A stretch of DNA of 64,000 nucleotides from [Muricauda] lutisoli (nom. illeg.) (lineage in GTDB: Bacteria; Bacteroidota; Bacteroidia; Flavobacteriales; Flavobacteriaceae): NCBI RefSeq assembly GCF_017313105.1, contig NZ_JAFLND010000001.1, forward strand, positions 620,001-684,000, in the 5' to 3' direction. The notes below the pieces were generated by a model. That model made no database searches and was not told where the DNA came from. It worked only from the letters and a program-made list of their open reading frames with translations. Of this stretch, positions 1-9,237 are shown piece after piece. Both the position numbers and the translations under genes were made by a program. Within the stretch, counting starts at the first letter, position 1. Every line of letters begins with the position of its first letter.

Positions 1-958
1 TGGCAAGTCCTAATTTTTTTCCGTACCACCAACCATTTGCACCATAAGGTTCAAATTTAAGTCCCACTTCTACGGCCCAGAAGAACAGTTTCTTTTTTAT
101 GCCCGTGAGCGCAGCTCCTTTGGCAATGATGGCGTCGTATACTTTTTCCAATAAACGAGGCACCACGGTCATTACATTGGGCTTTACCTCCTTAATATTA
201 TCACTGATTTTGTCCAGACCTTCGGCAAAGTAAATTTGGATTCCGCAATATTGATAGAGATAAAGGATCATTCTCTCGAAAATATGGCAGACGGGCAAAA
301 AGCTTAATGCAACTCCTCCGGATTCAAAAGGGACCCTTTCTTCACTCGAAACCACATTGGATACAATATTATCGTGCGAAAGCATTACTCCCTTTGGTTT
401 ACCTGTTGTGCCAGAGGTGTATATCAACGTGGCCAAGTCTTCAGCCTTGACGTTAGCTTTCAATTTTTCAACTTCTTCTTGATTTGATGTGTCAGCTCCC
501 GATTCCAACAATTCTTTCCAATTTTTACAATTTTCAAGTTCATTGAAGGAATAAACTTCCTCAAGCTTTTTAATCTTGGAACTTACGGCAAGTACTTTTT
601 CCAGCACCTCTTCGCAGGAAACAAAGCAATATTTGGCCTCGGAATGGTTAAGGATATACTCATAATCCTCCTCTGAAATAGTAGGGTATATGGGAACTGT
701 TTGTGCGCCGATTTGAAGGACTCCGATATCCATGATGTTCCATTCAGTACGATTGGTCATGGAAATAATGGCAATCTTATCGTTTGGTTTAACACCCATG
801 GTTAACAAAGCCCTGCTTACCGCATTTGCTTGGTTAATGTACTCCTTTGTGGATGTGCCGATCCATTTGCCGTCACTTTTGGTGACCAATGATTTTTCTA
901 AGGGGTATTTTTCAAGCTGATAGTATGGGAAATCAAATAATCGGGTAACAGTTTGCAT
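1..958 (-). CDS. Long-chain acyl-CoA ligase (AMP-binding), 3' end beyond left edge
   Basis: Activates a fatty acid with ATP to acyl-AMP and then to acyl-CoA, feeding beta-oxidation or lipid synthesis. Reading leftward from the ATG at 958, 319 codons are visible and no stop occurs before the edge. The product starts MQTVTRLFDF and carries the AMP-binding P-loop-like motif YTSGTTGKPKGV near residue 180, followed by LSHDNIV and FLPVCHIFER. These are typical of the FAA1-like long-chain acyl-CoA synthetases of about 590 residues, so roughly the first half is present. The acid specificity cannot be read. The start is the first ATG after the intergenic stretch and fits the family N-terminus. The gene lies leftward of purL with 127 bp between them; a functional link is not evident. 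Confidence 0.9.
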   Translation of the reverse strand, partial: MQTVTRLFDFPYYQLEKYPLEKSLVTKSDGKWIGTSTKEYINQANAVSRALLTMGVKPNDKIAIISMTNRTEWNIMDIGVLQIGAQTVPIYPTISEEDYEYILNHSEAKYCFVSCEEVLEKVLAVSSKIKKLEEVYSFNELENCKNWKELLESGADTSNQEEVEKLKANVKAEDLATLIYTSGTTGKPKGVMLSHDNIVSNVVSSEERVPFESGGVALSFLPVCHIFERMILYLYQYCGIQIYFAEGLDKISDNIKEVKPNVMTVVPRLLEKVYDAIIAKGAALTGIKKKLFFWAVEVGLKFEPYGANGWWYGKKLGLA

Positions 959-1085
959 AGTAAGTTTTATGTAAAGCGGTTGCAAATTAGCAAATCAGAC
1001 CTTAACAATGAAACAGATTTAACAATTACATGGGGTAAATTTTACAAAATTCCCAATAAAATACCTCCGACTCTTTATGATTTTA

Positions 1086-4000
1086 TTAATCTTCGAGTTT
1101 TTCCAACCATTCCCTGGCATTTACAAAAGCTTGTAACCAAGGAGTTACCGTATCGGTTCTATCTTTTGGATAGTGGGCCCAGTTCCATGGGAAGGTGGAA
1201 CGCTCTATGTGCGGCATTGTCACCAAGTGTCTGCCTGTTTTATCGCAAAGCATGGCAGTGTTGTAATCACTTCCGTTTGGATTGGCCGGGTAGCCCTCGT
1301 ATCCATATTTTGCCACAATATGATATTGCTCCTCCGTATGTGGTAGACTGAATTTACCCTCACCATGACTGATCCAAACACCCAAGGTGGTCCCGGCCAT
1401 GCCGGAAAGCATCACTGAATTGTTTTCTTGGATCTTTACTGAGGTGAAGTTGCTCTCGTGCTTATGGGAATCGTTATAGGTCATTCTACCATGGGTTCCG
1501 TGTTCAGGGTTGATAAGGTCCAACTCCATGAACAATTGGCATCCGTTGCAAATCCCTACGGATAAGGTATCGGGCCTCGCAAAGAAATCCTTTAAAGCCT
1601 TATTGGCCTTTTCGTTGTACTTAAAAGCACCTGCCCAGCCTTTGGCGCTCCCCAATACATCGGAGTTGGAGAAGCCACCTACCGCACCGATGAACTGGAT
1701 ATCTTCCAAGGTCTCCCTACCTGTAATAAGGTCGGTCATGTGTACATCTTTCACATCAAAGCCGGCCAAGAACATCGCATTGGCCATTTCACGCTCGGAA
1801 TTACTTCCTTTTTCGCGAAGAATGGCTGCTTTGGGTCTTTTTGAGGTCGGAACTTCCGGTAGAGCACCATTAAATTCGGTTGGGAAACTATATTGCAAGG
1901 GCTGCTCCTTGTAGTTGTCATAGCGGTCCTTGGCCAAACCATTAGCGGTTTGCTTGCTGTCCAAAAGGTAAGATGTCTTGAACCAGGTATCACGCAAGGA
2001 GATAATGTTCAATCCTATTTCAACACCATTGTTTTTGATTTTCAAGGTGCTTTCTGATGTTGGAGTACCTATTTTGGAAAATTCAACCCCTGCAGCTTTC
2101 AATTTATTTTCTACTGAAGCATCTTTGGCTTGGAACACCACGCCAATATTTTCAGAGAACAATAGTTTGATGATGTCCTGTTCGTTCAAACTGGATAAAT
2201 CCAAGTTGGCGCCCAAATCGTTGTCTGCAAAGCAAAGTTCCAACAAGGTGGTGATCAAACCACCTGATGCCACATCGTGACCTGCCAATATCTGACCATC
2301 TTTGATGAGCTCTTGCAAGGTGTTGAAAGCAGTTTTAAAGTAGCCCGTATCCAAAACGGAAGGAGCTTCGTCCCCAATGCCGTTCAAAATCTGTGCAAAG
2401 GAAGAACCACCCAATTTGTGGTTATCTTTGGAAAGGTTGATGTAGTAAATATCACCGCCATCTTTCTGTAAAACAGGCTCCACCACTTGGTTGATGTTGT
2501 TGCAACTGGCTGCGGCGGAGATAATAACCGTCCCTGGAGACAGTACTTCACCATCCTTATATTTTTGTTTCATGGAAAGCGAATCCTTTCCAGTGGGCAC
2601 ATTGATGCCCAAATCTATCGCAAATTCCGACAAGGACTCCACAGCCGAATACAAACGGGCATCTTCACCTTCATTTCTGCAAGGCCACATCCAGTTAGCT
2701 GATAGGGATACGGATTTTAGACCATCTTTCAGCGGTGCCCAAACTATATTGGTCAGCGATTCCGCTACGCTGTTCCTACTACCCGCAACAGGGTCTATCA
2801 AAGCCGAGATGGGGGAGTGGCCAATACTGGTGGCAATGCCTTCCTTTCCTTTAAAATCGAGGGCCATTACGCCACAATTGTTCAAGGGCAATTGTAAGGG
2901 TCCTGCACATTGTTGCTTTGCAACGCGTCCGCCAACACATCGGTCCACTTTATTGGTCAACCAATCTTTGCAGGCAACCGCTTCCAATTGCAGTACTTGC
3001 TCTAAATAGTCGTGGAAATCTTCCAAGGAATAAGCAAGTGCTGGATACTTCTGTTGGGCGGTCTTATCCTCCATAATAGTTTTGGGAGAGCTTCCGAACA
3101 TATCGGAAAGTTCCAGGTTCATCGGGGTTTCACCCGTTTTGCCAGAAGTAAATTTGAAGGTGTGGTCGCCAGTAACTTCACCCACATTGTACATTGGGGA
3201 TCGTTCACGGGCCGAAACTCGATTCAATAGATCCAAATCTTTTTCTCCGATGACCAATCCCATTCGTTCTTGCGACTCGTTTCCGATCAACTCCTTCTTG
3301 GAAAGCGTAGGGTCTCCAACGGGCAACTTGTCCGTATCTATGGTACCCCCGGTTTCTTCCACCAATTCCGACAAACAGTTGAGGTGTCCACCAGCTCCAT
3401 GATCGTGAATGGAAACGATAGGATTGTCATGACTTTCAAACAATCCGCGAACGGCATTTGAAGCTCGTTTTTGCATTTCGGGGTTGGAGCGTTGTACCGC
3501 ATTCAACTCAATGGCAGAACTGAATTCACCCGTATCCGCACTGGATACGGCAGCTCCGCCCATTCCAATACGGTAGTTGTCACCACCTAGAACGACTATT
3601 CTGTCTCCTTTATGTGGAGTATCTTTTAGAGCTTGGTCCTTTTTTCCGTAACCAATACCTCCGGCCATCATAATTACTTTGTCAAAGCCCAATTTTCTTG
3701 CTTCTTCCTCATGCTCAAAGGTCAGAACTGAGCCAGCGATCAAGGGTTGACCGAATTTATTTCCAAAATCGGATGCACCGTTTGACGCTTTGATCAAGAT
3801 GTCCATCGGAGTCTGGTACAACCAATCCCTTTCTTTCATTCCTTTTTCCCATGGACGGTTTTCCTCCAAGCGAGAGTAGGAAGTCATGTAAACGGCTGTT
3901 CCCGCCAACGGCAAGGATCCTTTTCCTCCGGCCAAACGGTCCCTGATTTCACCCCCTGACCCTGTCGCAGCGCCGTTGAATGGCTCCACAGTGGTTGGGA

Positions 4001-4751
4001 AGTTATGGGTTTCCGCTTTTAACGAAAGCACCGAATCAAACTCTTTTTCTTCATAAAAGTCCGGCTTGTCCGCACTTTTAGGCGCAAACTGGACCGCTTT
4101 TGGTCCTTTAATAAAAGCAACATTGTCCTTATATGCCGAAACAATATCATTGGGGTTGGCTTCGGATGTCTTTTTGATCAGTTTGAATAGGGAAGAGGGT
4201 TTTTCTTCTCCATCGATCACAAAAATTCCATTGAAAATTTTATGTCTGCAATGCTCGGAATTCACTTGACTGAAACCAAATACTTCGGAATCCGTCAACT
4301 TACGGTCCAATTTTTTGGCCAATCCTTCTAAGTATTCCACTTCTTCAACGCTCAACGCCAATCCTTCCTTTTCGTTATAAGCAGCAATGTCATCAATCTC
4401 TTGGATGGCCTCTGGAACAATATCTATAGTGAATATATCCTGTCCCAAAGACCTGTATTTTTGCGAAAGCATTGGGTCAAAATCATTAAAATCCTCTTCA
4501 ACGGCATGGAATTCCTCGATTCGGATAATTCCTGTAATGCCCATATTTTGGGTGATTTCTGTGGCGTTGGTACTCCAAGGAGTCACCATGGCGGCACGGG
4601 GCCCAACAAAAAAGGCGTCGAGTGACGCCGCTTCAATCTTAGGCTGGTTGCCAAACAACCATGTCAGTTTGTTAGTGTCTTCCTGAGCGATTTCCTGAGC
4701 GGTTTGGACGGCAAAAACCTTGGTCGCCTTGTCCCCAAAAAAATGGATCAT
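1086..4751 (-). CDS. purL: Phosphoribosylformylglycinamidine synthase (single-chain PurL)
   Basis: Fourth step of de novo purine synthesis: converts FGAR, glutamine and ATP to FGAM. At 1221 residues it is the large single-chain form, with the synthetase and glutamine amidotransferase fused, slightly shorter than the proteobacterial enzyme of about 1295. The synthetase part carries the family's ATP and substrate motifs (VEPFNGAATGSGGEIRDR near residue 260, DHGAGGHLN). The C-terminal glutaminase has the nucleophile in GICNGCQ (first Cys about residue 1068) and the His/Glu pair in PHIER (about 1181 and 1183). All catalytic residues are present, so it should be active. No other purine gene is adjacent. 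A -7-like element lies 33 bp upstream of the start. Confidence 0.97.
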   Translation of the reverse strand: MIHFFGDKATKVFAVQTAQEIAQEDTNKLTWLFGNQPKIEAASLDAFFVGPRAAMVTPWSTNATEITQNMGITGIIRIEEFHAVEEDFNDFDPMLSQKYRSLGQDIFTIDIVPEAIQEIDDIAAYNEKEGLALSVEEVEYLEGLAKKLDRKLTDSEVFGFSQVNSEHCRHKIFNGIFVIDGEEKPSSLFKLIKKTSEANPNDIVSAYKDNVAFIKGPKAVQFAPKSADKPDFYEEKEFDSVLSLKAETHNFPTTVEPFNGAATGSGGEIRDRLAGGKGSLPLAGTAVYMTSYSRLEENRPWEKGMKERDWLYQTPMDILIKASNGASDFGNKFGQPLIAGSVLTFEHEEEARKLGFDKVIMMAGGIGYGKKDQALKDTPHKGDRIVVLGGDNYRIGMGGAAVSSADTGEFSSAIELNAVQRSNPEMQKRASNAVRGLFESHDNPIVSIHDHGAGGHLNCLSELVEETGGTIDTDKLPVGDPTLSKKELIGNESQERMGLVIGEKDLDLLNRVSARERSPMYNVGEVTGDHTFKFTSGKTGETPMNLELSDMFGSSPKTIMEDKTAQQKYPALAYSLEDFHDYLEQVLQLEAVACKDWLTNKVDRCVGGRVAKQQCAGPLQLPLNNCGVMALDFKGKEGIATSIGHSPISALIDPVAGSRNSVAESLTNIVWAPLKDGLKSVSLSANWMWPCRNEGEDARLYSAVESLSEFAIDLGINVPTGKDSLSMKQKYKDGEVLSPGTVIISAAASCNNINQVVEPVLQKDGGDIYYINLSKDNHKLGGSSFAQILNGIGDEAPSVLDTGYFKTAFNTLQELIKDGQILAGHDVASGGLITTLLELCFADNDLGANLDLSSLNEQDIIKLLFSENIGVVFQAKDASVENKLKAAGVEFSKIGTPTSESTLKIKNNGVEIGLNIISLRDTWFKTSYLLDSKQTANGLAKDRYDNYKEQPLQYSFPTEFNGALPEVPTSKRPKAAILREKGSNSEREMANAMFLAGFDVKDVHMTDLITGRETLEDIQFIGAVGGFSNSDVLGSAKGWAGAFKYNEKANKALKDFFARPDTLSVGICNGCQLFMELDLINPEHGTHGRMTYNDSHKHESNFTSVKIQENNSVMLSGMAGTTLGVWISHGEGKFSLPHTEEQYHIVAKYGYEGYPANPNGSDYNTAMLCDKTGRHLVTMPHIERSTFPWNWAHYPKDRTDTVTPWLQAFVNAREWLEKLED

Positions 4752-4783
4752 ACAATCTTTGCGTTGAACGGTTTAAGAAAGTG

Positions 4784-4791
4784 CAAATTTA
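4784..4791 (-). promoter_or_regulatory. -7 element (TAnnTTTG) upstream of purL
   Basis: On the minus strand this reads TAAATTTG, an exact match to the Bacteroidota -7 consensus, ending 32 nt before the purL ATG. No TTG sits at the expected 19-21 bp upstream, so the assignment rests on the -7 box alone. Confidence 0.4.
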
Positions 4792-4931
4792 CGATTTTGT
4801 AACGTAATCCATCCTACAGAAAAGGTGTTTTGTTAACGAAGTGCTGTTGATAGCGCATTCATCCATCCAAAAGAGGGATAGGTCAATTCTGTATCCTATA
4901 TAAAATTCTTCTTTCTTAGGTTTGAATCCAT

Positions 4932-5090
4932 ATGAAACCCATTAAAAAATCAAACCATCAGGGCCAATGGGTAAAAGCTATCCTGGTTGTCTTGGTCTAT
5001 ATCGTTATTGTACTTCTGTTGGACGATGAACAGGAGTGGCGTAATTTTCTGAAGCACTTTCTAAAAAATATGGTCAGGAGTATTTTTTAA
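4932..5090 (+). CDS. Possible small single-pass membrane protein (52 aa)
   Basis: A 52-codon ORF from ATG 4932 to TAA 5088-5090. The product begins MKPIKKSNHQGQWVK, has one hydrophobic segment at about residues 15-30 (AILVVLVYIVIVLLL), and ends in a charged tail with Lys and Arg. A basic N-terminus followed by one helix fits a small inner-membrane protein. A TAGGTTTG sequence at 4917-4924 matches the -7 box and ends only 7 nt before the ATG, so a transcript would be nearly leaderless; no -33 TTG is seen. I recognise no family. It sits alone in the 541-bp gap between purL and the M20 amidohydrolase. Chance ORF is possible, although the sequence composition looks coding. Confidence 0.4.
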   Translation: MKPIKKSNHQGQWVKAILVVLVYIVIVLLLDDEQEWRNFLKHFLKNMVRSIF

Positions 5091-5229
5091 CGATTGGACT
5101 CCGAATCGCACTTCGACCACACCTGGTAAGCCTTCGGAATGACAGCTTAGGGCGTACAGGATGATTTTTTTAACCAAAAAGACGGTTCTCTACTATTCTT
5201 TATGGTCAAACAATCCAACATACCAAAGT
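5091..5229. other. Non-coding remainder of the 4752-5292 gap
   Basis: The gap from purL to the M20 gene is 541 bp. Apart from the small ORF and the promoter-like sites I see no gene, RNA or terminator. The stretch 5100-5150 (including CTTCGGAATGACAGC) resembles the intergenic dispersed-repeat relics common in flavobacterial genomes, but no second copy was noticed in this window. Confidence 0.3.
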
Positions 5230-5262
5230 TTGGCACGAATTGAAGTTGTTTTCCTATCTTAG
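5230..5262 (+). promoter_or_regulatory. Weak promoter-like pair upstream of the M20 amidohydrolase
   Basis: TTG at 5230-5232, a 22-bp spacer, then TATCTTAG at 5255-5262, which is one base off TAnnTTTG. The ATG follows 31 nt later. The spacing is slightly long and the -7 box imperfect. Confidence 0.3.
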
Positions 5263-5292
5263 AAGATTCATAGCTAACTTAAAACCAACCTT

Positions 5293-6885
5293 ATGAAAAC
5301 AACTAAAATCCTGTTGTCCGGGATTATGCTGTTCGCCGGAGTAGCCACTTCAACAGCACAGAAAAAGTATTCCAAAAGCCAAGTCAAAAAACTTAAAGCC
5401 GAGGTAGAGGCCATTGTTGAAGCCAATAAAAAGCAGACACAGGTCATGGTGGACAAAATTTTCAGTTTTGCCGAACTGGGCTTTCAAGAAGAGGAAAGTT
5501 CCAAATACCTTACTGGCATCTTGGAAGAGAATGGGTTTACCATAGAGCATTCCATTTCCAATATCCCGACAGCATGGTTCGCAACTTGGAGCAATGGGGA
5601 AGGGCCTGTTATTGCATTGGGCAGTGATGTGGATTGTATTCCAAAAGCATCTCAATACCCTGGTGTGGCCTACCACAAACCTATTGTAGAGGGTGCGCCT
5701 GGTCATGGAGAAGGCCATAACTCCGGGATTCCATTGAATATCACATCCGCTTTGGCCGTTAAAGAGGTGATGGAAAAAGAGGGCATTGGGGGCACCTTGA
5801 TTCTTTGGCCTGGAATTGCCGAGGAATTGGTGGCTGCCAAAGCATGGTATGTGCGCGATGGTCTTTTTGATGATATTGATATGTGCATTTTTACCCATGT
5901 GAGCAGTAATTTGAGTGTTTCTTGGGGACCTACCCGAGGAACTGGACTGATTTCCGTGGAATATATGTTTGAAGGTGAAGCCGCGCATTCTGCTGGAGCT
6001 CCTTGGAGGGGCCGAAGTGCCTTGGATGCCGCAGAACTTATGAATGTGGGATGGAATTACAAGAGGGAGCACTTGCACCCATTAAAACGTTCCCATTCCA
6101 TTTTTACAGATGCAGGAGACCAACCCAATGTGGTACCCTCCAAAGCTGGAATTTGGTTCTACTTCAGGGATGTGACTTATGAGGGCATCATGGAAATGTA
6201 CGCAGAGGCCAACGATATTGCCAAGGGTGCGGCCATGATGACCGGAACTACAATGACATCCCGTGTGTTGGGGACGGCGTGGCCAAGACACTACAACAAA
6301 GTGATTGCCGAGACCATGTATGAAAATATTAAGGAAGTAGGACTCCCGGAATGGACCGAGGCGGACCAAAAGCTTGCTAAAGCGGTTCAAACTCAGGTTG
6401 AATCCAGAAAAATAGAAGGTTTGCCTACCGAATTGTCCGAAATAGGCATGCCAGTTTTGGAACCTGTTAGCGGTGGTTCTGATGATATCGGAGATATTTC
6501 TTGGAAAGTACCAACGGTTACGATGCGTTTTCCATCCAACATACCTGGCTTACCTGGTCACCACTGGGCGAACGCTATCGCCATGGCTACTCCAATAGCT
6601 CACAAAGGAGCAACCGCAGGGGCAAAAGCCGAGGCTATGACCATTATGGATTTCTTGTTGAAACCAGAACTATTGACCCAAGCTTGGGATTATTTCAACA
6701 ATGAGCAGACCAAGGAAACAAAATATGAACCAATGATTTCTGCAGATGACATGCCTCCAACCTTCTTGAACAAGGATAAGCAGGATATGTTCCGACCAGC
6801 TTTGGAAGCGTTCTACTATGATGAAACCAAGTATGATACCTATTTGGAACAACTAGGTGTAGAATATCCTACCATAAAGGAATAA
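5293..6885 (+). CDS. Exported M20-family amidohydrolase (AbgB-like)
   Basis: A zinc-dependent amidohydrolase of 530 residues, closest in motifs to the p-aminobenzoyl-glutamate hydrolase B subunit group. It should hydrolyse an amide of an N-acylated or conjugated amino acid; the true substrate is unknown. Residues 1-22 form a signal peptide (LLSGIMLFAGVATSTAQ), so it acts in the periplasm. Metal motifs are visible at GSDVDC and GHGEGHNSG (about residues 113-145), with the catalytic Glu pair in GIAEEL (about 178). The lid/dimerisation domain follows (EAAHSAGAPWRGRSALDA), and a C-terminal His motif is in LPGHHWANA. It is a single gene, ended by its own terminator. Length is normal for the exported flavobacterial version. 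Confidence 0.85.
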   Translation: MKTTKILLSGIMLFAGVATSTAQKKYSKSQVKKLKAEVEAIVEANKKQTQVMVDKIFSFAELGFQEEESSKYLTGILEENGFTIEHSISNIPTAWFATWSNGEGPVIALGSDVDCIPKASQYPGVAYHKPIVEGAPGHGEGHNSGIPLNITSALAVKEVMEKEGIGGTLILWPGIAEELVAAKAWYVRDGLFDDIDMCIFTHVSSNLSVSWGPTRGTGLISVEYMFEGEAAHSAGAPWRGRSALDAAELMNVGWNYKREHLHPLKRSHSIFTDAGDQPNVVPSKAGIWFYFRDVTYEGIMEMYAEANDIAKGAAMMTGTTMTSRVLGTAWPRHYNKVIAETMYENIKEVGLPEWTEADQKLAKAVQTQVESRKIEGLPTELSEIGMPVLEPVSGGSDDIGDISWKVPTVTMRFPSNIPGLPGHHWANAIAMATPIAHKGATAGAKAEAMTIMDFLLKPELLTQAWDYFNNEQTKETKYEPMISADDMPPTFLNKDKQDMFRPALEAFYYDETKYDTYLEQLGVEYPTIKE

Positions 6886-6909
6886 GGAGCATACTTTAAG
6901 ATAAGTTGG

Positions 6910-6943
6910 AACCCTGAAGGTCTAAAGATTTTCAGGGTTTTTT
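6910..6943 (+). terminator. Rho-independent terminator after the M20 gene
   Basis: AACCCTGAA (6910-6918) pairs with TTCAGGGTT (6931-6939) and is followed by a T run. It lies 25 bp after the M20 stop and overlaps the last codons of the convergent methyltransferase gene. Confidence 0.75.
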
Positions 6944-8149
6944 CTTCAATAATGCCATGTAAAACCCATCAAAACCTGTTTCCGAAGCAAATACGTTTCG
7001 CTCTCTAACAAATTCAAAATCCTTTCCACTTTCGGATTCCAAGAACTTTTTGACCTGTTCCGAATTTTCTTGAGGCAGAATGGAGCAGGTGGCATAGACC
7101 ATTTGCCCTCCTTTTTTCACCATTTTACTGTAGTTCTGAAGAATATCTTGCTGAACTACCATGATCCGGTCTACAAATTCGGGTTCCAGTTTCCATTTGG
7201 AGTCAGGGTTTCGTTTGATCACCCCCAAACCTGAACAGGGGGCATCGAGTAATACGCGATCGGCACTATTGTGAAGTTTTTTGATCACTTTGGTGGAATC
7301 GATCACTCTGGTCTCTACATTGTGTACACCATTTCTTCTGGCCCGTTTCTTTAGTTTTTTCAATTTACTTTCATAAATATCCAAAGCGATCAATTGTCCT
7401 TTGTTCTGCATTTGAGAAGCTAGGTGAAGGGTTTTTCCACCCGCACCCGCACAAGCATCTACCACACGTTGTCCCGGTTCCACTTCCAAAAATGGAGCAA
7501 CTAACTGGGAAGAGGCATCCTGGACTTCGAACAATCCATCTTTAAAGGCTTGGGTCACAAAAACATTTTTCCGTTCAACAAGCTTCAAAGCATCGGGATA
7601 ACCTTCAATAAATTCGGTGGCGATATCCTCTTTGGCCAAAAATGATTTTAGTTGTGGCTTAGGTACTTTGAGTGTATTGGTTCTTAAAATTACGTCTGCT
7701 TGTTGATTTTGGGCGGCAATTTCTTTGGTCCAAAGTTCGTTGCCCAACGATTTTTCCCCGAGTTCATCCATCCAATCGGGAATCGACTCCCTGAACTTTC
7801 GGATTTTGGATAACTCATCGAACCTACCTTTAATGCGACGTTCGGGGGTACCTTCCAACTGTTTCCAATCCGGAATTCGGATACCTCGCAATACGCACCA
7901 AACACCGAACAGTCGAAACAAATGGGGTTTGCTGTAAGGTTCGTGCACTTCAGCTATTTCGGAATACAGGCGTTTCCATCGAACAATATCATAGGTGGTC
8001 TCGGCTATAAACCCACGATCGCGAGAACCCCAGCGTTTATCGTAGCGCAATACCTTTTCAATCACCTTATCGGCATATTCACCCTCGTTAAAAATCATGT
8101 GAAGGGCATCAATTACGGCAAATACCAAGTTTCTGTGTAAACGCATCAT
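6932..8149 (-). CDS. RsmB/NOP2-family RNA 5-methylcytosine methyltransferase
   Basis: SAM-dependent methyltransferase that places C5-methyl on a cytosine of rRNA (or tRNA). With the chosen ATG at 8149 it has 405 residues, beginning MMRLHRNLVF. A frame extension to 8224 would run through the promoter region of the divergent gene and is unlikely. Motif I is VVDACAGAGGKT (about residues 229-240). The two cysteines of the mechanism are in DAPCSGLG (C305, nucleophile) and YATCS (C355, release). The N-terminal 140 residues resemble the NusB-like RNA-binding part of RsmB but are diverged. Whether the target is 16S C967 as in E. coli cannot be told, so I give no symbol. It converges on the M20 gene. 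Confidence 0.88.
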   Translation of the reverse strand: MMRLHRNLVFAVIDALHMIFNEGEYADKVIEKVLRYDKRWGSRDRGFIAETTYDIVRWKRLYSEIAEVHEPYSKPHLFRLFGVWCVLRGIRIPDWKQLEGTPERRIKGRFDELSKIRKFRESIPDWMDELGEKSLGNELWTKEIAAQNQQADVILRTNTLKVPKPQLKSFLAKEDIATEFIEGYPDALKLVERKNVFVTQAFKDGLFEVQDASSQLVAPFLEVEPGQRVVDACAGAGGKTLHLASQMQNKGQLIALDIYESKLKKLKKRARRNGVHNVETRVIDSTKVIKKLHNSADRVLLDAPCSGLGVIKRNPDSKWKLEPEFVDRIMVVQQDILQNYSKMVKKGGQMVYATCSILPQENSEQVKKFLESESGKDFEFVRERNVFASETGFDGFYMALLKKKP

Positions 8150-8160
8150 ATAAAATAAGG

Positions 8161-8190
8161 TTGCAAAGGTATGATTTCTCCTTACTTTTG
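8161..8190 (+). promoter_or_regulatory. Consensus promoter for the YCF48-like lipoprotein gene
   Basis: TTG (8161-8163), a 19-bp spacer, then TACTTTTG (8183-8190): a full match to TTG-N19-TAnnTTTG. The ATG of the lipoprotein is at 8206, 15 nt further on, implying a very short leader. Confidence 0.75.
8164..8171 (-). promoter_or_regulatory. -7 element for the RNA methyltransferase gene
   Basis: Minus-strand TACCTTTG, an exact TAnnTTTG, 15 bp upstream of the methyltransferase ATG at 8149. At the expected -33 position TTC replaces TTG. It lies inside the spacer of the rightward promoter, so the two divergent promoters overlap. Confidence 0.45.
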
Positions 8191-8205
8191 AAGAAAATAA
8201 ATACA

Positions 8206-9237
8206 ATGAGGTCAATCCTTTCACTTTTAGTTGTTCTTGTTTTGTTTTCTTGTGCCGAAGAACCTAAAAAACAACCCTTTCAATCTGTGGGAATAACCCC
8301 AGTTTTTGAGGACGCTGTAAGTATTAGGGCAATTACATTTTTAGATAGTAGAACATTGGCCTTTGCGGGTAGCAATGGGATTTATGGCACGGTGGATGTG
8401 AGCTCAAATCAGGTGAGGTCGAGTACACAATATTATGATTCCATTACCCCTAGTTTTAGGGCAGTCGGAGGAACTGCTGAGGATTTTTTCATGCTTTCCG
8501 TGGAAAGTCCTGCATTATTGTACAAAACCGGTGACCAAGGAAAAATGGAATTGGTATATACCGAAGCGGGTGAGGGCCTTTTTTATGATAGTCTTGCTTT
8601 TTGGAACAATACCGAGGGTATTGCTGTTGGCGATACTGTAGATGGATGTCTCTCGATTATAATTACTAGGGATGGCGGTAATTCCTGGACCAAACTTTCT
8701 TGTTCGGATTTGCCAGAAGGTATTGAAGGTGAAGGTGCTTTTGCAGCCAGTAATAGTAATATTGCCGTACAAGGGAATAAAGTTTGGATCGGTACCACGG
8801 AGGGAAGGATTTATTTTTCCAGTGATAAAGGGTTGACTTGGGAAATACAGCAAACCCCTATAATTTCGGATAAACCGACACAGGGAATCTATTCCATAGA
8901 TTTTTTTGATGAAAATCTTGGGTTTGCGATAGGAGGGGATTACACCGAACCTGAGTCCAACAAAGCCAATAAGATTAAAACGGTTGATGGGGGCAAAACT
9001 TGGGAGTTGATTGCCGATGGCCTTGAACCTGGTTATAAAAGTTGCGTACAGTTTGTTCCCAATTCCGACGGAGAAGCATTGGTAGCTATTGGATTTACAG
9101 GAATTTCCTATTCTTCGGATGGTGGTACGAACTGGAAACAGCTCAGTGAAGAACCTTTTTTTACGCTTCGCTTTTTGAACGATTCCACGGCTTTTGCTGC
9201 GGGAAGCAAGAGAATCGCAAAGTTGGATTTTAAATAA
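8206..9237 (+). CDS. YCF48/BNR-repeat lipoprotein
   Basis: A 343-residue lipoprotein (lipobox LVLFSC, Cys16) predicted to form a beta-propeller. At least four Asp-box-like turns are visible: DGGNSW, DKGLTW, DGGKTW and DGGTNW, spaced through residues 150-310. This pattern is shared by the photosystem II assembly factor YCF48 group and by sialidase/VPS10-type propellers. Flavobacterial homologues are often labelled oxidoreductase without evidence, and I would not repeat that. The catalytic residues of sialidases are not apparent, so a binding or assembly role at the cell surface is more likely than hydrolysis. The start at 8206 is chosen because it begins the lipoprotein signal and follows the consensus promoter; upstream in-frame codons run through that promoter. 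Confidence 0.75.
   Translation: MRSILSLLVVLVLFSCAEEPKKQPFQSVGITPVFEDAVSIRAITFLDSRTLAFAGSNGIYGTVDVSSNQVRSSTQYYDSITPSFRAVGGTAEDFFMLSVESPALLYKTGDQGKMELVYTEAGEGLFYDSLAFWNNTEGIAVGDTVDGCLSIIITRDGGNSWTKLSCSDLPEGIEGEGAFAASNSNIAVQGNKVWIGTTEGRIYFSSDKGLTWEIQQTPIISDKPTQGIYSIDFFDENLGFAIGGDYTEPESNKANKIKTVDGGKTWELIADGLEPGYKSCVQFVPNSDGEALVAIGFTGISYSSDGGTNWKQLSEEPFFTLRFLNDSTAFAAGSKRIAKLDFK

Noticed and set aside
953-1351. 132-codon rightward ORF
   Set aside because: It lies antisense to the end of purL and the ligase start; no family features, and it is explained by purL in the other frame.
5350-6078. 242-codon leftward ORF inside the M20 gene
   Set aside because: Antisense to a clear enzyme; the composition is a shadow of the M20 codons.
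8150-8224. N-terminal extension of the RNA methyltransferase to 8224
   Set aside because: It would run across two promoter boxes and overlap the divergent lipoprotein gene; the family starts at the MMRLHRN segment.
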